DNA from: Taibaiella sp.
Lineage (GTDB): Bacteria > Bacteroidota > Bacteroidia > Chitinophagales > Chitinophagaceae
Assembly: GCA_019739295.1 (NCBI GenBank)
Contig: JAHHDV010000037.1
Location: forward strand, 1 to 64,000
Direction of reading: 5' to 3'
Length of the DNA: 64,000 nt
The translations under genes were made by a program, and so were the position numbers. This document shows positions 16,812 through 26,302 of this stretch, piece after piece. The notes beneath the pieces were generated by a model, which made no database searches, was not told where the DNA came from, and worked only from the letters and a program-made list of their open reading frames with translations. Numbering within the stretch: position 1 is the first letter of the stretch; every line of letters begins with the position of its first letter.

Positions 16812-18038
16812 ATGAAAAGATCCGGCAGCGCAGATTTACCCTTACATTACGGCCACGTTCCACCCTGGCTGGCGGAGCGCATGGCAGCCCTGGGCAGGGC
16901 GGTGGTAGAAACTGTACTTGCAGACCAGGGCAAGGGAGGCTTACTGTCCCGGCTGAGCGATCCCTTCTGGTTCCAGAGCCTGGGCGCCGTGATGGGTATG
17001 GACTGGCACTCTTCGGGCATTACCACTTCGGTGATGGGCGCATTGAAGAGGAGCATCAACCCGCTGGCGAAGGAATTGGGTATCTTTATCTGCGGGGGCA
17101 AGGGCAAACAATCGAGAAATACACCCCATGATATCCTGCGGTTTGCCGGGATCACCGGGCTGCCGGCCCAGGACCTGGTGCGGTGCAGCAAATTGAGCGC
17201 CAAGGTGGACAATACGGCGGTGCAGGACGGCTTCCAATTGTACCAGCATCATTTTATCCTGAGCAGCGAGGGCGAGTGGACGGTGATCCAGCAGGGTATG
17301 CGGGACAGCAGCGCCACGGCCCGCCGGTACCACTGGCACTCCCCTTCCGTAAGATCGTTCACAGAGGAGCCGCATACCGGTATCTGCGGGGAGCACCAGG
17401 GCGCCATCCTGAACCTTACGGATAAGATGGCATTGCCTTTGAAGACTGCCATGATGGAGGTGGCGGCGGAGCACCCGGAACGGATGCTGGCCGAGATCGC
17501 TAAAGTGCGGCACCTGGTGATGCCCGGGCACCATGATGTAAGGGCAAAAGATGTGGATCTGAAGCGACTGGGGGCTGTTTTGTGGCTGGCGCAGGAGCGG
17601 AATGTGCAGCACTTCGAGGAACTGCTGCTGCTGGAGGGCCTGGGTCCCCGGACCCTGCAGTCGCTGGCGCTGGTGAGCGAGGTGATCTACGGTGCGCCTG
17701 CACAGTTCCGGGATCCCGCGCGTTTTTCCTTTGCCCATGGCGGCAAGGACGGTCATCCCTTCCCTGTTCCCACCCGGGTATATGATGAGACGATCGGTAC
17801 CTTACAGCAGGCGGTGGAGCGGTCGAAGCTGGGCCGGCAGGATAAGCTGCAGGCGATCGCATCGCTCTCGAAGGTGACGGCCCGGCTGGCAGAGGATTTT
17901 GTACCGGACGGCAGCGTGGAAGAATTGATAGCCCATGAAAGGGCTGCATCATGGAAATACGGCGGCAGAACGGTGTTTGGTAAGGCAAAACCCCCGGAAA
18001 GCCGCCAGTTAAACCTGTTTGATGATGGATTACAATAA
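16812..18038 (+). CDS. DUF763 protein with a helix-hairpin-helix, linked to endonuclease V
   Basis: The 408-residue protein belongs to DUF763. Typical blocks are MKRSGSADLPLHYGHVPPWL at the start, HSSGITTSVMGALK, GIFICGGKGKQSRNTP, QLYQHHFILSSEGEWTVIQQ and FSFAHGGKDGHPFPV. About residues 270-295 read LLLLEGLGPRTLQSLALVSE, a helix-hairpin-helix of the kind that binds DNA backbone without sequence preference. The ATG at 16812 is chosen because MKRSG is the conserved family start. The stop overlaps the start of the endonuclease V gene by 17 bases, so the two are translationally coupled. No function is established as far as I know. The motif and the partner suggest a DNA damage or nucleotide-pool role; this is inference. 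The gene is markedly GC-rich. Confidence 0.8.
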   Translation: MKRSGSADLPLHYGHVPPWLAERMAALGRAVVETVLADQGKGGLLSRLSDPFWFQSLGAVMGMDWHSSGITTSVMGALKRSINPLAKELGIFICGGKGKQSRNTPHDILRFAGITGLPAQDLVRCSKLSAKVDNTAVQDGFQLYQHHFILSSEGEWTVIQQGMRDSSATARRYHWHSPSVRSFTEEPHTGICGEHQGAILNLTDKMALPLKTAMMEVAAEHPERMLAEIAKVRHLVMPGHHDVRAKDVDLKRLGAVLWLAQERNVQHFEELLLLEGLGPRTLQSLALVSEVIYGAPAQFRDPARFSFAHGGKDGHPFPVPTRVYDETIGTLQQAVERSKLGRQDKLQAIASLSKVTARLAEDFVPDGSVEELIAHERAASWKYGGRTVFGKAKPPESRQLNLFDDGLQ

Positions 18039-18732
18039 GCTTACCCTGACACAGGCTACAGCGATCCAGGAGGAGCTGAGCACACAGTTGCGCTTTGATC
18101 TTGCAAAGGACCTGGATTTTACTACGATTGGCGGCGCGGATATTTCCTTTAATAAAGGAAGTAATGAATTTTTCGCGGCTATCGTTATCCTAAGTTTTCC
18201 CAATATGGTTTTGCAGGGCTACGCCCTGGCCAGGGGCAGCAGCGATTTTCCGTATGTGCCGGGGTACCTGGGTTTCCGGGAAGTGCCGAGCTTACTGAAG
18301 GCCTGGGCTATGGTCCCGGACAAGCCTGGTGTGCTGGTCCTGGACGGACAGGGCATCCTGCACCCGAGGCAGATGGGGATTGCTGCGCATTTTGGTGTAC
18401 TGACCCGGCAGCTCACCATTGGTTGCGCCAAAAATTCGCTTTTCGGCAAATATGAGCCGCCGGGATTGCAGCAGTTTTCAGCCAGCCCGGTATATGGTCA
18501 TGGGGGCGTTGCCGGTTATGCGCTCCGCACGAAGGCCGGTGTGCAGCCGGTATTGGTATCCCCGGGATACGGGCTGGAGGTACCGCAGGCATTAGCGGTG
18601 CTCCGTAAATGTACCGGCAGGTACCGGATCCCGGAGCCCACAAGAGTGGCGCATGAGATTGTCAACCGGTTCAGGACAGGTGAGCTGGAAGAAGGATTTC
18701 ATCCAGTCATTCAGAACCCGGAGCTGTTTTAA
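18022..18732 (+). CDS. nfi: Endonuclease V (deoxyinosine 3'-endonuclease)
   Basis: Endonuclease V cuts the second phosphodiester bond 3' of deoxyinosine and other deaminated bases. The catalytic RNase-H-like fold is clear: GGADISF holds the first Asp, YVPGYLGFREVP contains the catalytic Glu and the damage-sensing wedge, VLVLDGQGILHPRQMGIAAH holds the second Asp and the HPR block, and IGCAKNSLFG has the conserved Lys. The length of about 236 residues is normal. Two tandem ATG codons (18022 and 18025) are possible starts. It overlaps the preceding DUF763 gene by 17 bases. The two genes share high G+C content and probably moved or evolved together. Confidence 0.9.
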   Translation: MMDYNKLTLTQATAIQEELSTQLRFDLAKDLDFTTIGGADISFNKGSNEFFAAIVILSFPNMVLQGYALARGSSDFPYVPGYLGFREVPSLLKAWAMVPDKPGVLVLDGQGILHPRQMGIAAHFGVLTRQLTIGCAKNSLFGKYEPPGLQQFSASPVYGHGGVAGYALRTKAGVQPVLVSPGYGLEVPQALAVLRKCTGRYRIPEPTRVAHEIVNRFRTGELEEGFHPVIQNPELF

Positions 18733-19221
18733 GCTCCTGCCTTTCCGGGAAATTTTCGGGGAACAGGTGACTTCCTTTTCTCTTTTGTCCGTCCCTTACA
18801 AAAGGGGTTTCAATAGCAAAGCCCTCAGCGAGAATAAGTAATCTTTTGTAGCATAACATTATCAGGTCATGAGGTCTCTGTTCCAAAATTAAATGTATTA
18901 CTATACATTTGCAAGTAGTTGCATCAATGTACAGCAAGTATGAACTGGTAGCAAAGGTTTGGGAGGAACTGAAAAGCTAGAAGGAGCCATATCATATAGC
19001 GGCAGGCATTGGCTACGGTGCCGCCTGCGGTGGAATACAGCCTGATATCCAAAGCGAAAGGCTAAAAACCGGTCATAATGAGTTCATATCAATGGGAGAA
19101 GAAAATGCAGGCCATTGGTTATAGCCCGATATATAAATGATGTGTCTTTCATATGGAGTACCTTAACCCTTTTTAAAATTCGCTGGAAACCCTATTGAAT
19201 AACACAATTCAATCTTTAAAG
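18733..19221. other. Intergenic stretch with a possible decayed small gene
   Basis: From ATG 18928 a frame reads MYSKYELVAKVWEELKS, meets TAG, and continues in the same frame (KEPYHIAAGIGYGAACGG and on) to a TAG near 19119. The composition looks protein-like, but I do not recognise it. The rest of the 490 bases shows no gene, repeat or RNA. G+C falls back to the window average near 18,740. Confidence 0.3.
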
Positions 19222-19845
19222 ATGAAGAAGAAAATATCCGTTCTTATAGCTGTTACCGCCTGGGCAGCAGTGATCATACAGTACTGGCTAATGTTGCAGC
19301 ACAGGACAGCTTCAATTCCGGAAACGACCATACGTTTCTTTAGCTTTTTTACGATCCTTACCAATTCACTGGTAGCTGTATATTTTACATTAAGTGCATC
19401 AGCAAAAGAGGGGAAGCCGTCATCCATCATTCATCAACCGGGCACATTGACTGCTGTCACTGTGTACATTACGGTCGTCGGACTTGTATATCAGTTTGTA
19501 TTGCGCCAGACCTGGAATCCAGAAGGGCTTCAGAAAATAGTGGATGAGTTGCTTCATTCGGTTGTCCCGTTGTCGGTCATTGTTTTCTGGTATTTCTACG
19601 AGGACAAGCTACCCGTGAAATACCTGCAAATATCCCGATGGCTGATCTACCCTTTGGTCTACCTGATCTATATTTTAGTCCGGGGTCATTTTTCAGTGTT
19701 CTACCCTTACCCGTTTGTGAACGTAGCGGATATCGGCTTCGCGCAGGTATTGGTAAACAGCGTTCTGATTACAGCCCTGTTCATCGGGATATCAGCCTTG
19801 CTTATCCGCATCGGGAAATGGATCGCGCGGGACAGGATACAATAA
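19222..19845 (+). CDS. Pr6Pr family membrane protein
   Basis: The 207-residue protein has about six membrane spans, beginning with ISVLIAVTAWAAVIIQYWLM. The pattern of IRFFSFFTILTNSLVAVYF, LHSVVPLSVIVFWYFY and LIYPLVYLIYILVRG with a following YPYPFVNV is characteristic of the Pr6Pr family, which is distantly related to androgen-induced/FAR-17a proteins. The function in bacteria is unknown. The ATG at 19222 gives MKKKISVL, a good membrane-protein start; an upstream TTG at 19195 is less likely. It stands alone, followed by two membrane protein genes on the opposite strand. Confidence 0.8.
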   Translation: MKKKISVLIAVTAWAAVIIQYWLMLQHRTASIPETTIRFFSFFTILTNSLVAVYFTLSASAKEGKPSSIIHQPGTLTAVTVYITVVGLVYQFVLRQTWNPEGLQKIVDELLHSVVPLSVIVFWYFYEDKLPVKYLQISRWLIYPLVYLIYILVRGHFSVFYPYPFVNVADIGFAQVLVNSVLITALFIGISALLIRIGKWIARDRIQ

Positions 19846-19979
19846 CAAATCAGAAGAATGACACCTTTATATCATCAGGGAAATGAAATCCTTCCTTGCA
19901 TGAAGGCTCTTCTGTAAGGTTCGCTTTTTTGCAGCGTAACCTGTATGGTTGTATGCTCATTCTTTAATAGTGAAGTGAA

Positions 19980-20474
19980 TCAGGAAATGGGCAACCCGTT
20001 ATCCGCTCTATATACTTTTTGCACTTCCGGTAGCAGCGTCACTGCCTGTACCAGCATTCCCCAGAAAATGTAGGTCACGTGCAACAATGCCACGCCATGG
20101 ACCAGGTACATCTGGATGGTGATCCACCCGATCAGGACAAATCCGGTATAAAGGGAGAGGTTCCACGACCAGTGCCTGTCCCGGAACAGCTTAAGCCGGT
20201 CTGCTGCTTGCCACTTCTTTTTTGTCACCAGGCCAAAAGCAATCATCAGTGGAAGGATGCCTAATACCGTGAACAGAATAATACCGGGAACCAGGAAACT
20301 GTCCAATGGTGTATGTTCCAGTAAAGAGGCCGGTAGTTGAATCAGCGTCCCGCTCGGGTCAATGATCAGGCTCCCGCCTCCGAACAAGGCCCCTGCACCC
20401 AGTAATAACTGGAGGAGAATAAGCAATGTACAGGCGAAAGGTCGTCGTGGTTTTAAAGATATGGCATGCATCAT
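19980..20474 (-). CDS. Hypothetical membrane protein with about four spans
   Basis: The start is taken at the tandem ATG at 20469-20474 (MMHAISLKPRR). Hydrophobic segments are visible at about residues 14-35 (TLLILLQLLLGAGALFGGG), 60-85 (VPGIILFTVLGILPLMIAF), 105-125 and 130-150. Basic loops between the second and third spans suggest the cytoplasmic side. I recognise no family motif. The next gene upstream on this strand also encodes a small membrane protein, separated by 57 bases, so the two may be cotranscribed. Confidence 0.55.
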   Translation of the reverse strand: MMHAISLKPRRPFACTLLILLQLLLGAGALFGGGSLIIDPSGTLIQLPASLLEHTPLDSFLVPGIILFTVLGILPLMIAFGLVTKKKWQAADRLKLFRDRHWSWNLSLYTGFVLIGWITIQMYLVHGVALLHVTYIFWGMLVQAVTLLPEVQKVYRADNGLPIS

Positions 20475-20531
20475 GGGCGTATTGCGGGTTTTACAGCCCA
20501 AATGTATTCACTTTTACGCTATTCAATACTG

Positions 20532-21029
20532 TCAGCGGGAATGAAAATACACCATTATGGTATGCATATTGTGAAAAACCAGGAACAATAGCGCTGCTGA
20601 TATAAAATACCACTTCCTGTACCGCATCCGGAAGTAAAACGAATGTCCCAGACAGGCAATTCCCGCCAGCCAGAATAAGGGGGTCCAGGCAGGAGCAGAA
20701 AACCCGAGCAGGCCCATGCTCCAGGTACTACCTGGAAATACAAGCAATATGATCCAGGAAGCAAAATACAGCAACAGCCCGGTGACATATAAGAATAGCC
20801 CTTTCCATTGTGCCGGAGTGATAAGAGAAAGGGGCATCAGGAGCGTAAGCAGGAACACGAGGATCCGGGAAGTATTTTCAGCATAGGTCAGCCATCCGGG
20901 GATGTTATTCTCAAATACATCAGGCTGGTAAAGAGCGGGCAGGAGTGGTGTCAAGATGCTATTCCAGATGATGACGGGAAGCATCAGCAGGAAGCAATTG
21001 AGGAAGTATTTTTTTTTCTCGTACCACAT
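20532..21029 (-). CDS. Hypothetical membrane protein with about five spans
   Basis: The 165-residue protein starts MWYEKKKYFLNCFLL, a short basic N-terminus leading into a first span, and has further spans around residues 55-70, 78-98, 105-125 and 140-158. Aromatic residues are frequent. I do not recognise the family. It is the first gene of a possible two-gene unit with the membrane protein at 19980-20474 and begins about 200 bases from the DUF2357 gene end. Confidence 0.55.
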   Translation of the reverse strand: MWYEKKKYFLNCFLLMLPVIIWNSILTPLLPALYQPDVFENNIPGWLTYAENTSRILVFLLTLLMPLSLITPAQWKGLFLYVTGLLLYFASWIILLVFPGSTWSMGLLGFSAPAWTPLFWLAGIACLGHSFYFRMRYRKWYFISAALLFLVFHNMHTIMVYFHSR

Positions 21030-21228
21030 ATGTAGTTATATAATATATTTATTTAGTGTGTTGGTCTAAGAGAAAACAGCCGCTACCCTTTTTCTAAAAA
21101 TAAAAAATACCAGGTAATAAAAAGAGCTGGTAACCTTATTCATTCGGCTTTAAAGGTTAAGATTACCTCAGGAGAGAAGTTATTCCTCCTGAATGATTTT
21201 ATCATACTGGTCATACAAACTTCATGAA

Positions 21229-23557
21229 TTAAATGCTATTGACGACCTTCATCAGCTCAGCCAGGCTGGCGGTAAAGGGAAATGCCGAGGTTCTGCGGGA
21301 AGCATAGCCGGGTAGCTCTTTAAAGTTCCATTGCAGCGATTGCAACTCCGGCTCCTGTACGGGCTCCAAGTGGATGACCAGGTAATGATCCCGGCCGGGA
21401 GCAGGATAACCTTTGGATAGCAGGTCCTGCCTTGAAAAGATCCGCGGTCCCTTACTGATGATCTTCCATAGCTCACCGGAATGCTGTTGCCCGGCGGTAT
21501 GCAACAGTAAATACCGGGCACTTACCGTTTTCCTGTCCAGCACCAAAGCCCCTGCTCCGCTGCCCGTTCTGAAATTATACATCCTTTGCTTTTGTATCCA
21601 TTCCAGCTGTTCGGCAGATTTATAATAACCGATAAGCACAAAGGTCTCATCCGGCAGCAGATCCCGGTTGGCACCATACGGTTCGGGTAATGGCTCCCTG
21701 AGCATATGGTGATCGCCGGGCTTTTCCTTAAAGATGTCAAAGGTGTGATAAGCCAGTTTTTCCCTTTGGGAAGTACGATTGATAAAATGATCGATAATAG
21801 CGAGTATAAAGGCTTTTAAGGCACCAGTGCCATCATCTGTTTTGGAAGGCCGCACCGGGAAAGCGCCAAGGCCCGGTATGATCTCATGAAAGCCCCGCCG
21901 GCTTAAGGCCGTATGCCCCGGGTACAATACATAAGCACCACCCGTTCGGCGAATGGCATCTTTATAGGCATGCATTTTGAGCAGGTCGGCATTTTTATAA
22001 ATGCCTTTATTGTTCTCCTTTTTTTCCTGCATCAATGCGGCAGGTGAAGAGGGCTCTAAGAATTTATTGAGGTGGTCAATTTTGTACTTGGCATCAAAAT
22101 GGATGTGCACAATGAGCTCCTGCAGCTCTGCCTCTGCCTCGGTAATGCCGGCGGGCCAGAAGGAAAGCGTATAGTCCGGCCGCATGAGTGCCGTCCAGCT
22201 GCCGGCATGGGGATAATCCTTAACGCCGCTAAAGGTGCGGTTATAGCTGAAGCGGATGGCCAGCTTGCGGGAACCGGTATCATATATGCCATTGATGGGA
22301 TAATGCCTGCCCTGCTTCAATCGTAAGTTAAGCCCGTTTTCCGTTTTTTTCGATCAGCTGACGGGTATCCGCTGCTTCCAGCCTGAATACGGACTGGAAC
22401 AGGGACAGCAGCTTAAAGAACAGCCAGTATTCATATAGGGTGGCTACGTCTTTTTTACCGCCGCGGTATACATCATCACCGCCCTTCCATACCAGCTTTG
22501 CGGCTGTACCAAAAAGCAGCCAGGTACGGAGTACCTCCCGGTACCCTTCTTTACGTTGTAATACGGGACTGTTGAGTTTTAGTGTGGCAGGCTGGGAGAT
22601 CCCGGAAAATATGCCGTGGTGCAAAAAACCTTCCAGTGTGCGCATGAGCGATAAGGACTCCCGGTACAGCCTGCTTTGTGCAGGTGCTGCGTTATGGATA
22701 TCCGTACAGAATTTCAAAAATACTTCCAGGGCATATTTTACAAAACGGTTCTCGGGTGTATCCACGCTGTCCGTTTTCTGTGCAGCAGCTATTTTTGCAG
22801 ACATGGTATGCCATCCTGCCTGTTTAAGGTTATGGTTTTCCGGTAGCGCTGCCCGTTTGCTGCCCCGGAACAGCTCTTTTACCTGCGTATTGGAGAACCG
22901 GCGTACGCGGCGCACATCTTGGGGCTCCAGGGTATCGGCCCATTGGGTAACGGGGGCCGTAACGATCCGGTGGATGGCCTCCGCAAACTCTTCCGTACCC
23001 ACTACGGATTGTATAAAGGCGAATTGCTGGTAAAGGGTCTCACTATCTCTTGCGTAATCTATATCAAAAGCATGCGCCACAGGTGCATTGGATTGTAATA
23101 ACAGCCCGGTGCATTTTTCGGTAATGAACTCCAGCATATCCCGGTAATCATTGCGGTACCCGGTCTTGACTGACTGGACTTCCAGCTCAATAAGAGTAAG
23201 GTGCTCAGGCTTACCTGTCTGCAGTACCGGAATGGAAAGCGTGCCTGTAAAAATATTGGGCGCCAGGGTACCCGTATGGATGTTCCTTTTATGCGGAATG
23301 ATGATATTTTCTCCCACATCTCCCAGCCGGTAAGCGGCATCGCTGAATGCAAAATCATAAAAACAGCCTTCCACCAGCTGGTAACGGGCTTCGTTATTTT
23401 CTGTAGCACCCTCTTCTCCATCAAACAAGGTATCGGGCTTGCGGGCATCGATATACAGCTGCAGACCGGCTGCGATTGTATCCAGGTTGATGGCTATGGA
23501 AGGTAGGGCTTTCATGCTATGCTTCGGCGAAACTGGTAAATCCGTTATCAATGGCAC
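21229..23557 (-). CDS. DUF2357 McrC-like nuclease subunit, one frameshift
   Basis: Two frames (22328-23557 and 21229-22320) join into one protein of about 775 residues if one A is removed from the A7 run near 22351. The junction then reads IEKTENGLNLRLKQG. The N-terminal half is the DUF2357 region (YEYWLFFKLLSLFQS near its end). The C-terminal half is a PD-(D/E)XK nuclease: the PD of RPDYTLSFW, then the D-x-K of HFDAKYK (22081-22098), followed by LLKMHAYKDAIRRTGGAYVL, the usual helix with the Q/K position. It replaces McrC in this type of modification-dependent restriction system and would cut DNA when driven by the McrB-like GTPase. A GTG start at 23555-23557 overlaps the mcrB-like stop by 10 bases; an ATG lies at about 23515. 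Confidence 0.8.
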
Positions 23558-25398
23558 CCTTGTACATACGTGCTATTTTTTTCCAGTGACAAGGGGTAAA
23601 ATACACGCTTGTTTTTATCATAATTGAAATTGTCTGCCTCAAAGACTTCCTTTTCTATATCTCCTTCTCCCTGAATGCAAAGCGTGCCTAATGTACTGAG
23701 CACCGGGCAAAGCTTTCTGCGCGATCCGTGTAATTTGGGCAATAGTTTTTGGATTATGGCAATATCCAGCTTTTGATTTAGGGATAGTGCAGGATCTATG
23801 ATGCCCAGCTGATGGATGAGCTGTAAGATCTCTGTGAGGGTACGGTATCCAAACTCAGCTCCGACCTTTCTTAATTCCTTAAAGAAACCGATGAGCGTAT
23901 TGTTGATGTGTTTCCGGTTTTCATCCCGGTTGGAGATGATTTTTGTGCCCACCAGCGCCAGGAAATTTTCCGCCATGGAAGCACCTGTTGTATTGATGCG
24001 CTGCTTAGGGGACCCGGGTATGGTATTCAAAAAAGCCGCTATCTCCTGCGCCGTTACCCGGAATTCGATGGTATGGGCCCTGTCCAGTACTTTAGGGCTG
24101 AACATGTGGGTTGTTTCGTCGATATTTACCGTACCAATGATAAACAGGTTAGAAGGCCATTTGATGGAAGAAGGTACACCCGGCTTCTTTTGCCCGTCGC
24201 CTGCATGCAGGGGAATGGCTTCCTGTGATTCCATGACACTGAGAAAATCGGCAAAATAGCGCTCTACATGACTCAGGTTCATTTCATCCAGGATAAGAAA
24301 GCAGGGCAAGGCGGGATGATCATGGGCATACATCATCAGGTCCAGCACACCGTTGTCGGGCTTTACATATTCCTGGGGGCTCAGGGCATTGGGATATCCA
24401 AGCAAGGGTTCCCGGTTGGTCCAGTCTGCACCAACCGGGACTATACGATATTGTTGTGCATCTTTACAGATCCATTGTACAAAAGCCTGTGCCAGCCTGG
24501 TCTTCCCGGAGCCGGAAAGCCCCGTAAGGATCACGAAGGGCTTGGCCAGCAAGGAACCCACGAACCTTGTCACCAGCAATGGGTTGAAGCTGAGTCCTGT
24601 AGCATTCAGCTGCTCCAGGAAAACGGGTAAGTGAAATGCTTCTTGCGGAATGTTCTTATTTGTTGCTTTAGAAGGCATGCGCGTAGCTTCCATTTCGTTA
24701 TAAATATCAATAATGTCCAATAAATCCTCTTCTGTTTCATCCTTATTTAAAGGTTTACGGGTATCATATACCTGATACACATAGGAGCTGCCATAGTTGG
24801 GTGGTTTTCCTAAATCATGATCTGCAAAATATTTTGTAATAGTAATTGGCTGGCTAAGGTCCCAGTTATTTTTAGGTTTACGGGCCCTGCTTACCCCGTA
24901 TGCCAGAACTAACAGATCCAGGTCCGTATAGAACAGGTATACGGGATAGATACCTTCCTGAACTGTATTTCTTTCATTCAAAAAAGCAATAGAGGAAACT
25001 TTGGCCTTATTCGCCCGTCCGAAGCTTACACTTACTTCGAGATTAAGGAAGCTTTTTCTATAATCAGCATATTTCAGATTACCTGTCCTGGCCTGGTCGA
25101 GGAAGCGGTTCAATTCTTCAAAATATGAGGGTACCTCTTTTCTTTTTTCAATCCTGAAGCCCATTTTTTTCAAGAAGGTACCTGCCTGCTGTGCTGTCAA
25201 AACATCATCATCCAGTTCCTTACCGCTGGCGTATTTATGGGCAATACCCAGCACATATTTAGGAGGGTATTTGTCCCCGTCCAATACCAGGTAATACTTG
25301 GTATAAAACCGCCTGGGTGGTATGGCAGAGAGGTCTATTTCCTGAACCGCTTTAAGAATATCTGCCCGTGTTATATTTAATGGTACTGTTTGTGTCAA
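23548..25398 (-). CDS. McrB-like GTPase with ScoMcrA-type head and MrcB N-terminal domain
   Basis: The 616-residue protein is the motor and recognition part of a type IV-like restriction system. Residues 1-90 (FYTKYYLVLDGDKYPPKYVLG to FLKKMGF) resemble the ScoMcrA N-terminal head domain. Residues 95-225 form the MrcB N-terminal (DUF3578) domain, with VSVSFGRANKAKVSSIAFL and GIYPVYLFYTD. The AAA+ module follows: Walker A GLSGSGKT, the McrB signature GADWTNREPLLGYP, Walker B ILDEMNLSHVERYF, and the sensor segment GTVNIDETTHMFS with PKVLDRA. The first domains may read modified bases. It is the first gene of the pair, overlapping the nuclease gene by 10 bases. The frame is intact over its whole length. 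Confidence 0.88.
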   Translation of the reverse strand: MTQTVPLNITRADILKAVQEIDLSAIPPRRFYTKYYLVLDGDKYPPKYVLGIAHKYASGKELDDDVLTAQQAGTFLKKMGFRIEKRKEVPSYFEELNRFLDQARTGNLKYADYRKSFLNLEVSVSFGRANKAKVSSIAFLNERNTVQEGIYPVYLFYTDLDLLVLAYGVSRARKPKNNWDLSQPITITKYFADHDLGKPPNYGSSYVYQVYDTRKPLNKDETEEDLLDIIDIYNEMEATRMPSKATNKNIPQEAFHLPVFLEQLNATGLSFNPLLVTRFVGSLLAKPFVILTGLSGSGKTRLAQAFVQWICKDAQQYRIVPVGADWTNREPLLGYPNALSPQEYVKPDNGVLDLMMYAHDHPALPCFLILDEMNLSHVERYFADFLSVMESQEAIPLHAGDGQKKPGVPSSIKWPSNLFIIGTVNIDETTHMFSPKVLDRAHTIEFRVTAQEIAAFLNTIPGSPKQRINTTGASMAENFLALVGTKIISNRDENRKHINNTLIGFFKELRKVGAEFGYRTLTEILQLIHQLGIIDPALSLNQKLDIAIIQKLLPKLHGSRRKLCPVLSTLGTLCIQGEGDIEKEVFEADNFNYDKNKRVFYPLSLEKNSTYVQGCH

Positions 25399-25893
25399 TG
25401 TTTTGTTTTTTTAACCGGTATTTCCTACATCCTGATATGGTCAGATCAGCAAAAAACCCGGTAACGGTCATGCTTTCAACTCTTTGACTTTTAAGCTAAG
25501 GTATGATATAGCAATATAGGAAACTTTTTTCAATTTACTGCTATTGCTTTACAACAGCTTCATCTACTCCGGCTTAGACTATTTTTTCCGGGTTTGTATG
25601 GCTTACGGGGAAGCAGTAATGGATTATCGGAGTTCCCGGTACGATTTCCGGAAAATTACGGGAAAAAGAACATATAACTGCCGGCCTTCCGACCAAAATT
25701 AACCAAAACAAATTATTTGCATACGGCGCTGATTTTTTGATAAAGGTTTGAAAGTATCCAGAACCAAAGGACCGATCTCCAGTACTAAACAACACTTATT
25801 CCCGGGGCCGGTTGAAAACTTTTCTATAAGTTAGGATGCCTAACTATCCTTGTACCGGTAATATTGCCATGAAACATTTTAATACGAAACAAA
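25399..25893. other. Divergent intergenic stretch between the restriction pair and the thioredoxin-like gene
   Basis: No convincing gene lies here. An open frame on the minus strand (25574-25795) lacks any motif. Near the right end lies a perfect inverted repeat (25829-25845) that probably controls the thioredoxin-like gene. Confidence 0.4.
25829..25845. promoter_or_regulatory. Palindromic operator 1, AGTTAGG-N3-CCTAACT
   Basis: A perfect 7-base inverted repeat with a 3-base spacer lies 48 bases before the thioredoxin-like start. A related palindrome recurs at 26129-26143 just before the MarR stub. The pair is best explained as MarR- or HxlR-type regulator sites. Confidence 0.6.
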
Positions 25894-26111
25894 ATGACAA
25901 AATCAGGTTTTTATCATGCCGGTTGTCCCGTTTGCATAAGTACGGAACAGGACATCGTTAACCTGATTGGTGCGGACAACTCGGTGAAGACCGCAACCGT
26001 ATTGCAGAAGCCGAAGACGCAGGTGTCAGGTCCGTTCCTGCGCTGGTCACCCCGGACGGGAATGTGCTGCATATCAACTTTGGCGTTTCGATAGCGGACG
26101 TAAAAGGTTAA
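25894..26111 (+). CDS. Small thioredoxin-like protein, frame-broken
   Basis: The first frame begins MTKSGFYHAGCPVCISTEQD, a thioredoxin-fold start with a CxxC site (GCPVC). A second frame carries the rest: GEDRNRIAEAEDAGVRSVPA, then LVTPDGNVLHINFG and the stop at 26109-26111. The cis-proline region SVPALVT fits the fold. The switch is needed near 25980, and a few residues before GEDRNR seem to be missing compared with relatives I remember. Such proteins of about 80 residues lie next to MarR-type regulators in Bacteroidota and are probably redox-linked. Matching palindromes flank it, supporting joint control with the damaged regulator gene downstream. Confidence 0.6.
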
Positions 26112-26128
26112 AACATTTACCCCATATT

Positions 26129-26143
26129 GTTAGGATCGCTAAC
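26129..26143. promoter_or_regulatory. Palindromic operator 2, GTTAG-N5-CTAAC
   Basis: The inverted repeat GTTAG (26129-26133) and CTAAC (26139-26143) shares the core of the site at 25829-25845 and lies just before the MarR stub. Confidence 0.5.
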
Positions 26144-26164
26144 TTTGTGGAGTATTTGATGATG

Positions 26165-26302
26165 ATGAACCCCCCTTCCGACTTTGATGTAGCCTATCAG
26201 AACCAAAGCATCGAAAGCAGGATAGAGAAAGGCAAGGAGGTCGCTGCCAGGACATCACTTTTACAAAGAAAATCCGGAAGCCGATTGGGGATGATACCCT
26301 GA
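26165..26302 (+). pseudogene. N-terminal stub of a MarR-type regulator
   Basis: The frame starting at tandem ATG codons (26159-26167) reads MNPPSDFDVAYQNQSIESRI, closely resembling the N-terminus of a common Bacteroidota MarR family. It then continues with unrelated sequence to a TGA at 26300-26302. The helix-turn-helix and dimer helices are missing. Frames up to 26416 contain a short protein-like end (HQDLQVTDLRIDCPGHEMK) that I cannot assign. The gene was cut about 20 codons after its start. Confidence 0.4.

Noticed and set aside
16941..17756. 271-codon open frame on the minus strand inside the DUF763 gene
   Set aside because: It is a shadow of a GC-rich gene: the sense frame has clear family motifs, while the antisense product is rich in Arg, His and Gln without any motif.
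25574..25795. 73-codon minus-strand frame between the McrB-like and thioredoxin-like genes
   Set aside because: No recognisable pattern; it lies across a probable divergent promoter region.
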